Positions 53,826 through 59,649 of a stretch of DNA of 59,649 bases are shown in pieces. This DNA comes from Candidatus Eiseniibacteriota bacterium (GTDB lineage: Bacteria; Eisenbacteria; RBG-16-71-46). Position numbers and translations under genes: made by a program. Location of the stretch: assembly GCA_016215625.1 (NCBI GenBank), contig JACRIW010000112.1:1-59649 (forward strand). The letters are read 5' to 3'. Positions within the stretch are counted from its first letter, which is position 1; each line of letters starts with the position of its first letter. The notes under the pieces are model-generated. The model ran no database searches. It was given only the letters and a program-made list of their open reading frames with translations, and was not told the DNA's origin.

Positions 53826-54814
53826 GAGCCGCCCCCGCCCTTCAGCACGGGCGCCGTCGGGCGCTCGCGCAGCACGAGCTGCTTGAGCCACGACATCTGC
53901 ATGAGCGGCTTCATGAGTGGCGCGGGCACGAGCGAACCCGCCGTCGCGATCATGCGGCGGCGCGACGGCCCGGCGTTTCTCGCCCGAGCGAGGAATGCGC
54001 GGCCTTCGCCGTACTTCCCGGCGCGGATCGCGGCGATGCCCACGTCGTACGCGAGACCCGCCGCACGCACCGCGCCGAGCGCGCGCAGTTCGGGCTCGGC
54101 CCGGAACTCGCCCGCGGCCACGCGCTCCATGAGCACGAGGTTGTCGCGGTGGCGCGCGTCGAAGTTGCGCGAGAGCGCCGAAGGATGGAACCAGTAGTGC
54201 ACGAGCTTCTCGGTCATGAGACCGCCCGGGTGGCGCGCGGCGAGGCGCAGCCACAGCTCGTAGTCGTGCGAGTAGATGATGTGCGGCTGGATGCCGCCGA
54301 CGGCGTGGTAGGCCTCGCGCTCGACGAGCATCGAGCTCATGAGCGGGAAGCAGCGGTGCACGAGCGGCTCGAACAGGTCGCCGATCATCTCGCGCGGCGG
54401 CTGGAAGTAGTCGGCGAGCCAGGACTCCTTCACGACGCCTTCCTCGGAGACGTAGTCCCCGTCGGTGCTCACCCAGCGCACCTGCGGATGGCGCGCGACG
54501 AACTCGAGCTGGCGCTCGAGCTTTTCGGGCACCCACCAGTCGTCGGCGTCGATGAACGCGAGCCATTCGCCCTTCGCGATCGCGAGCCCGTCGTGGCGGG
54601 CGGCCGCGGCGTTGCGATGCGGCAGGCGCAGCACCCTCACGCGGTCGCCGTACTTGCCCTCGACGAAGTCGGGCATGCCGTCCGTGGAGCCGTCGTCGCA
54701 GACGAGGATCTCGTCCGGCACGACGGTTCCGGCGAACAGCGAGTCGATCGCGCGCGCGATGCACCACGAGGCGTTGTAGGCGGCGAACACGGCGGTCACG
54801 GTCGGACGGCTCAC
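53822..54814 (-). CDS. GT2-family glycosyltransferase
   Basis: A 330-residue GT-A glycosyltransferase: VTAVFAAYNASWCIARAID, VCDDGSTDGMPD, AFIDADDWWVPEKLE (DxD) and YSHDYELWLRLAARHP. The tail has a hydrophobic LVPAPLMKPLMQMSWLKQL helix and basic residues suggesting membrane contact. GTG 54814 overlaps the flippase stop. Donor sugar unknown. Confidence 0.87.
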   Translation of the reverse strand: MSRPTVTAVFAAYNASWCIARAIDSLFAGTVVPDEILVCDDGSTDGMPDFVEGKYGDRVRVLRLPHRNAAAARHDGLAIAKGEWLAFIDADDWWVPEKLERQLEFVARHPQVRWVSTDGDYVSEEGVVKESWLADYFQPPREMIGDLFEPLVHRCFPLMSSMLVEREAYHAVGGIQPHIIYSHDYELWLRLAARHPGGLMTEKLVHYWFHPSALSRNFDARHRDNLVLMERVAAGEFRAEPELRALGAVRAAGLAYDVGIAAIRAGKYGEGRAFLARARNAGPSRRRMIATAGSLVPAPLMKPLMQMSWLKQLVLRERPTAPVLKGGGGS

Positions 54815-56415
54815 GGTCGCCCCTCCCCGGCGGCGGGACGCACGAGTCCCGAGAACATGCGCGACCAGCGCGGCCGGTCGGACGGCGGAATGCCCCAGAC
54901 CCACGCGGCGAGTGCGAACACCGCCCAGCCGCCGGCGCACGTCCCGAAGATCGGCAGCCAGCCGATCGGGTGGAAGAAGTGCTGCACGACGAGCGCGACC
55001 GGCAGGAACGTGGCGGCGACGAGTGCCGGCTGCACGAGCCCGCTCCAGAGGTAGCGGCCGAACGGCATCTCGAGCACGCGGCAGGCGAACCACGCGGTCG
55101 CGAGTCCGCTCAGGAAGAACTGCGGCACCGCGGTGCCCATGGCGACGCCGAGCAGCTTGGCCATCTCGCCGCCCGCGAGAGGCTCGAGCAGCGCGGGGTG
55201 CGTCGCCCACCACATCGAGAGCCCGAGGTTCGTGAGCGCGGAGGCGAGCGAGAGGAGCACGACACCCTTGTGGCGCCCGATGCCGAAGAGCAGCGACGAC
55301 GCCACCGCCTGGGGCAGCGACACGATCGTCGGGATCGCCAACGTCGTGATGAGCACGGCCGCGCCCGCGTACTTCGCCCCCACCCACGTCGTGAGCAGGT
55401 TGCCGCCGAAGACCACGAGCCCGAGCAGCACCGGACCGCTCACGAGCACGGAATAGCGCGAGCCCGAGAGCAGCATGTGACGCAGCTTGTCGCGCTCGCC
55501 GAGCGTGTCCATCTCGCTCGCCGTGGGCGAGAGCACGAACGCGGCGCCGTGCACGAGCTGGCGCGCGTTGTCCACGAGGCCGGAGCCGAGGCTGAACGGC
55601 GTCACCATCGCCGCGCCGACGAACGACGTGATCACGATCGCGTCGGTCTGGAACGACAGGTTCTGCGCGAGCGCGCCGGTGAGCGCCCAGCCGCCGTAGC
55701 TCGCGATCTGGCGCAGCTGGCGCTTCGAGACGAGCGAGGGCGAGACGCGCACCTCGGGCAGGAGCCCGCGCGCGGCCCACCACGACCACACGTGCCCGAG
55801 GAGGTTCACGATCAGCGACGCCCACGCGAGCTCGATGAGCCCGCCGCCCGTCCGGAGCACCGCGACGAACGCGACCGGGCGGATGAGGCTGATCACCATG
55901 CCGATGCCGTTCGCGACGTCGTAGCGCTGCAGGCCCGAGAGCACGGCGCCGAAGACGCCGAGCGGGAAACCGAGCGCGAGCGTCGCGCCGACGAGCAGCA
56001 CGAGCGTCGGGGCGACCGCGTGCAGCTCGGGGTCCATGCGGATCCAGTCCGCGGCGTGCGAGCCCACGAACGCGGCGAACACCATCGTGAGTGCGCCGAC
56101 GGCGGTGTAGAGCGCGATGGCGCTGCTGATCGTGCGTGAGAGGCCGTCGAAGTCCTTCACGGCGTGGTCGCGCGACACGTAGCGCACGAGCGACGGGCGG
56201 ATGCCCTGATCGAACAGGCCGAAGTAGCCGGTCAGCGAGAAGACCGTCGTCCAGAGGCCGTAGTCCCGGTCGCCCAGCCCGCGCACCATGAGCGGCGTGA
56301 GCACGAGCGCGACGCCCGCGGTCAGGATGAGCCGCAGGTAGTTCGTGACGACGTTGCGGAGGACTCGAATGCCGCGCACGGGTCGTGTCGCCGGGGGTGA
56401 CGGCGGCGCCGTCAC
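54811..56415 (-). CDS. Polysaccharide flippase (Wzx/MATE-like)
   Basis: A 534-residue membrane protein with about 14 helices, of the Wzx/MurJ-type oligosaccharide flippase superfamily. The N-terminal helix NVVTNYLRLILTAGVALVLTPLMVR and DYGLWTTVFSLTGYFGLFDQG are typical of the Wzx family. It should move the lipid-linked repeat unit across the inner membrane. GTG 56415 overlaps the tyrosine-kinase stop (GTGA). Confidence 0.88.
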   Translation of the reverse strand: MTAPPSPPATRPVRGIRVLRNVVTNYLRLILTAGVALVLTPLMVRGLGDRDYGLWTTVFSLTGYFGLFDQGIRPSLVRYVSRDHAVKDFDGLSRTISSAIALYTAVGALTMVFAAFVGSHAADWIRMDPELHAVAPTLVLLVGATLALGFPLGVFGAVLSGLQRYDVANGIGMVISLIRPVAFVAVLRTGGGLIELAWASLIVNLLGHVWSWWAARGLLPEVRVSPSLVSKRQLRQIASYGGWALTGALAQNLSFQTDAIVITSFVGAAMVTPFSLGSGLVDNARQLVHGAAFVLSPTASEMDTLGERDKLRHMLLSGSRYSVLVSGPVLLGLVVFGGNLLTTWVGAKYAGAAVLITTLAIPTIVSLPQAVASSLLFGIGRHKGVVLLSLASALTNLGLSMWWATHPALLEPLAGGEMAKLLGVAMGTAVPQFFLSGLATAWFACRVLEMPFGRYLWSGLVQPALVAATFLPVALVVQHFFHPIGWLPIFGTCAGGWAVFALAAWVWGIPPSDRPRWSRMFSGLVRPAAGEGRP

Positions 56416-58658
56416 CCTTCGACGGCCTCGGTGGTGTAGCCGTAGTAGTTGGCCTTGTAGCCGTAGTACTGGGGCATGAACTCACCGGCGTCGTTCATGA
56501 GCACGCCGAGCACGTTGTCGCGCGCCTCGCGCTGCACCTTGACGCCGTATTCCGCCGCCTTGCGCACGGTGGCGCCGGCCTTGATCACGTACAGCACGCC
56601 TTCCACGGCGCGGCCGAGGATGAGCGGATCGGGCACGGCGAGACAGGGCGCGCAGTCGAGCACGATCAGCTCGTAGCGCGACATCGCCTCCTTGAGGAAC
56701 CAGTCCACGTTCTCGGCGTCGATCAGTTCGGCGGCCGGCCGCTCGCTGCGGCCCGCCGCGAGGAAGTCGAGCATCGGCAGCGCCGTCTGGCGCACGAAGC
56801 GCTCGTCGAACGTGTGCTGATGCAGCATCTGCGCGAGCCCCCAGCTGCTGCCGGGCATGCCGAGCGCACGGTGCAGCGCGGGGCTGCGCAGGTCGAAGTC
56901 CACGAGCAGCGTCTTCTGGCGGTGCTCGCGTGCGAGCGTGATGCCGAGGCACGCGCTCGTCGTCGTCTTGCCCTCGCCCCGCGTCGAGCTCGTGATGAGG
57001 ATCGTGCGCGGCAGCGTGCGGCCGCGCGTACGCGCGAGGTTCAGGTAGATGCGCTTGAACTCGAGCCCGAGCGGGCTCTCGACCTTGAGGCGCTGGATGA
57101 GTCCGGCCTCGCGCGAGGCGGGCAGTGCGCCGGGCGCGGTGGCGCCGGTGGCGACCGGCGTCTTCTGCTTGCGGACTCGGGCGAGTTCCTCGACCCGCGG
57201 GATGGCGCCGAGCACGGGCAGTCCGAGCATCTGCTCGACTTCCTCGGCGTTGCGCACCGACTGGTCGTGGTGCTCGACCACGAGCACGGTGCCGACGCCG
57301 ATGATGCCGCCGACGACGAGCGCCATGAGCACGAGCAGCGGACGGTTCGGCTTGCCGGGCGACGCGGGTCGCGTGGCCGGCTCCATGATGACGAAGCGGC
57401 CCGAGACCTTCGCGTTCTGGAACGCCTCGGCGATCTGCGCGGCGGCGGACTGCTGCTGGAACGCGTTGTAGAGCGAGCGGGCCTGGTCGACCTCGGCCTG
57501 CAGGCGCGAGATGTCGAGTTCGCGGTTCGGCGCCATGACGCGTTCGCGCTGGTAGCCGTCGACCTGCGACGAGATCCACGCGCGCCACGATTCGCGCGCG
57601 TTGAGGTCGGCCTGGGCGAGGCGGTAGCGCACCGCGAGATCGCGCGCTTCGGGCGAGGCGTTCGGCAGCGCGCGCGCCGCCGCCTCGGCGAGCGCGAACT
57701 CGAGCTCGGAGGTCTTGCGCGCGAGCGCGACGCGGGCGCTCGAGCCGCCCGTGAGCGACACCTCGTTGAGCATGGCGCGGCCGAGCTGGTTCTGCAGCGA
57801 CGCCATCTGCCCGACGAGCGCGTTCACGTCGGGGCTCGAGAGCTGCTGCGCGTCGCCCTCCTTGAGCCGTCCCGGGAACTGCGAGCGCAGGTCGGCGACG
57901 CGCTGGCGCTGGTCCTCGGCGTCCACGGACGCCTGCTCCTGCAGCGACAGCGCGAACGAGAGGTTGCCCCCGTTCACGGTGGTCGCGCCGATGCTCGACG
58001 AGATCACCGCACGGCGGGCGCCCTCGAGCTTCATTTCGGCTTCCTGCAGCGCGCGCTTGTAGACCTGCAGCTGCTCGACGCTGAACTCCTGCTGCGCCTG
58101 CACGGCTTCGAGCTGGCGCGCCTTGGACGACGCGACGAACTGGTTCGAGACGGCCTCGCAGAACTTGCGCGCACGTTCCGAGTCGAAGTCCGCGACCTGC
58201 ACCTGGAACAGCTTGCCCTTCGAACGCTTGATCGAGATGTTCGTGCGCAGCTGGTCCACGAGGAACGCCTCGACCTGTTCGTCCTGCGACAGGCCGGGAT
58301 ACTTCGACGCCGACTTGAGCGCCCACGCGCGCGTGGCGCGATCCTCCTTCACGCCCGTCGCGGCGACGACGCTGCGCAGGAACAGGCTGCTCTGCACCTG
58401 TTCGCGCATGATGTCGGCCTGCTGCTCGACGTCCGGTCCGCCCGAGATGCTGCCGAGCGGTCCCTGCATGGCCTGGCCGCGGTCGAGCAGCAGCAGCGTC
58501 GTGCTGAAGTAGACCGGCTTGAGCAGGAACGCCGCGGAAACGCCGATGGCGAGCGCCGCCAGCCACGGCAGCAGCAGGAGCCACTTGCGGCGCATCATCG
58601 TGCGCAGCAGTTCGGCCGGATCGAGGGCCGGGCCGGACGGAATCGGAAGTTCGCTCAT
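56412..58658 (-). CDS. Wzc-like polysaccharide co-polymerase / tyrosine autokinase
   Basis: A 748-residue inner-membrane protein. Wzz-like N-terminal part with two membrane helices (about 27-45 and 440-460) flanking a long periplasmic coiled-coil region. The cytoplasmic BY-kinase domain has Walker A SSTRGEGKTTT (K564), Walker A' TLLVDFDLRSP and Walker B ELIVLDCAP. The C-terminal tyrosine cluster is PQYYGYKANYYGYTTEAVEG, the autophosphorylation tail. It controls chain length and export together with the Wza-like protein. ATG 58658 has GGAGACC upstream and lies 19 bp after the export gene. Confidence 0.92.
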   Translation of the reverse strand: MSELPIPSGPALDPAELLRTMMRRKWLLLLPWLAALAIGVSAAFLLKPVYFSTTLLLLDRGQAMQGPLGSISGGPDVEQQADIMREQVQSSLFLRSVVAATGVKEDRATRAWALKSASKYPGLSQDEQVEAFLVDQLRTNISIKRSKGKLFQVQVADFDSERARKFCEAVSNQFVASSKARQLEAVQAQQEFSVEQLQVYKRALQEAEMKLEGARRAVISSSIGATTVNGGNLSFALSLQEQASVDAEDQRQRVADLRSQFPGRLKEGDAQQLSSPDVNALVGQMASLQNQLGRAMLNEVSLTGGSSARVALARKTSELEFALAEAAARALPNASPEARDLAVRYRLAQADLNARESWRAWISSQVDGYQRERVMAPNRELDISRLQAEVDQARSLYNAFQQQSAAAQIAEAFQNAKVSGRFVIMEPATRPASPGKPNRPLLVLMALVVGGIIGVGTVLVVEHHDQSVRNAEEVEQMLGLPVLGAIPRVEELARVRKQKTPVATGATAPGALPASREAGLIQRLKVESPLGLEFKRIYLNLARTRGRTLPRTILITSSTRGEGKTTTSACLGITLAREHRQKTLLVDFDLRSPALHRALGMPGSSWGLAQMLHQHTFDERFVRQTALPMLDFLAAGRSERPAAELIDAENVDWFLKEAMSRYELIVLDCAPCLAVPDPLILGRAVEGVLYVIKAGATVRKAAEYGVKVQREARDNVLGVLMNDAGEFMPQYYGYKANYYGYTTEAVEG

Positions 58659-58677
58659 GGTCTCCGGAGGACTTTCT

Positions 58678-59634
58678 TCAGTTCGACGACGACGACTTGT
58701 TCTGGAAGTAGTCGGCCACGACGACGATGTTGAGCAGGTCGCGCGACAACCCGAGGATCGCGGTCAGCCCGGTCCACACCGACGGCCCCTTCGGCATCAC
58801 CACGACGACGTCGCCCGGCGAGAGCGCCACGGGCGCGCGGCTGCCGTGATCGAGCACGTCGCGCAGGTCCACGACCGCCACGCTCTGACCGCCGTCGGCC
58901 CGGGTGAGCACGCGCACGTCGGAGAGGTTGCCCTTCGCGGTGAGTCCGCCCGCCATCGCGATCGCGGCCCACAGGTCCAGCTTGCCCGTCGCCGCGTACA
59001 TGCCCGGCTTCGTCACTTCGCCGAGCACGCCCACGCCTTCCCCACCGACGGCGCCACCGGCGCCGGGTCCGGGAATCACGATCGTGTCGCCCGCCTTCAG
59101 TTCGGGCAGCGCGCTCGTGTCGCCGCCGCGCAGCGCCGCCGCGAGATCGACGGCGATCGTGCGGCGCTGGTCACCGTCCTTGCGCACGACCTGCGCCTGC
59201 GACAGGTCCGCGCCGGTCAGCGCGCCACCGGCCTGCGCGATCACGTCCGGCATCGAGGGAATGTGCTCGAAGCCGTAGCGGCCGGGCTTCGACACCGCGC
59301 CGGTCACGTACACGCTGCGGCTCATGAACTGCGTCACGCTGATCGTGACGTTGGTCGTGCTGCGCAGGTAGCGCGTGAGCTGCTCGGCCACGCGATCGCC
59401 GAGCTGCTTCGTCGTCAGGCCGGCCGCCTTCACTTCGCCGATCGGCGGCAGCGTGATGTTGCCTTCGGAGTTGACCGTGAGCGTGCGCTCGAGCTCGGCG
59501 TGCATCCAGACGGAAACGGAGATCACGTCCTCGGGCCCGAGCACGTACTCCGCCGCCCACGCGGCCATCGGCGCGGACGACACGGCGAGCATCACGAGCA
59601 ACGACGCGAACAGTGCACGTACCCGGACCATCAT
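58678..59634 (-). CDS. Wza-like polysaccharide export protein (SLBB)
   Basis: A 318-residue exported protein. Signal peptide to about residue 27 (ending AAWA), without a lipobox cysteine, unlike classical Wza lipoproteins. Poly_export domain from EYVLGPEDVISVSVW to about residue 105, then two SLBB segments: VYVTGAVSKPGRYGFEHIPS, and GVLGEVTKPGMYAATGKLDLW with AGGL. A hydrophobic C-terminal helix (LLNIVVVADYF) could cross the outer membrane. First visible gene of the operon; ATG 59634 (of two in tandem) has AGGAGG five bases upstream. The promoter lies outside the window. Confidence 0.9.
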   Translation of the reverse strand: MMVRVRALFASLLVMLAVSSAPMAAWAAEYVLGPEDVISVSVWMHAELERTLTVNSEGNITLPPIGEVKAAGLTTKQLGDRVAEQLTRYLRSTTNVTISVTQFMSRSVYVTGAVSKPGRYGFEHIPSMPDVIAQAGGALTGADLSQAQVVRKDGDQRRTIAVDLAAALRGGDTSALPELKAGDTIVIPGPGAGGAVGGEGVGVLGEVTKPGMYAATGKLDLWAAIAMAGGLTAKGNLSDVRVLTRADGGQSVAVVDLRDVLDHGSRAPVALSPGDVVVVMPKGPSVWTGLTAILGLSRDLLNIVVVADYFQNKSSSSN

Positions 59635-59649
59635 GAAGTCCTCCTGGAC

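Overview
The window is high-GC bacterial DNA, densely packed with genes, with few and short intergenic gaps and no mobile elements. Several traits occur together: MreBCD/PBP2, GWxTD-domain protein, TonB-dependent receptor plus PorV-like barrel, proteins with FlgD/T9SS-like C-terminal domains, an M6 metalloprotease and an exosortase-linked exopolysaccharide locus. This points to a diderm of the FCB-neighbouring or Candidatus Eisenbacteria type. That placement is inference from gene content; there is no rRNA or other phylogenetic marker search behind it.

Layout. (1) 12-4347, minus: mreB-mreC-mreD-mrdA elongasome operon, with a promoter-like site in the divergent gap. (2) 4717-8293, plus: a three-gene overlapping operon of a predicted outer-membrane barrel and two related lipoproteins, ended by a strong hairpin. 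(3) 8369-9827, plus: glutamate dehydrogenase with its own promoter and terminator. (4) 9862-18678, minus: TonB-dependent receptor, a large FlgD-CTD secreted protein, a PorV/PorQ-like protein and a second FlgD-CTD protein. (5) 19020-24849, minus: four tandem paralogous outer-membrane barrels of 402-408 residues. Each has its own sigma70-type promoter, a leader with a palindrome or stem-loop, a strong Shine-Dalgarno site and a terminator hairpin. (6) 24883-31063: an NlpC/P60 peptidase and a GWxTD protein (minus), divergent from an M6 metalloprotease and an M23 peptidase (plus). (7) 31092-34302, plus: an isoleucine-specific T-box riboswitch followed by ileS. (8) 34328-35014, minus: a deoxynucleoside kinase. 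(9) 35347-59634, minus: nineteen genes, most joined by 4-bp ATGA/GTGA overlaps, forming one exopolysaccharide/exosortase operon.

How the last locus works together: a Wza-like export protein and a Wzc-like tyrosine kinase lead the operon. They are followed by a flippase, two GT2 and three GT4 glycosyltransferases, an O-antigen-ligase-like polymerase/ligase, a polysaccharide deacetylase, a FemAB/BioF2-like acyltransferase, a methyltransferase, and a fused GT4-phosphoglycosyltransferase that probably starts the repeat unit. Exosortase, EpsI, a membrane protein, a TPR lipoprotein and a PrsK/PrsR-type two-component pair close the operon. No PEP-CTERM substrate is encoded in the window.

The clearest regulatory discovery is the T-box upstream of ileS. 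Its specifier codon (AUC), T-box sequence, discriminator match and intrinsic terminator can all be read directly. A recurrent promoter form, TTGaca-17/18 bp-TA(g/c)nTT, recurs in front of mreB and the four barrel genes, suggesting the housekeeping sigma consensus of this organism.
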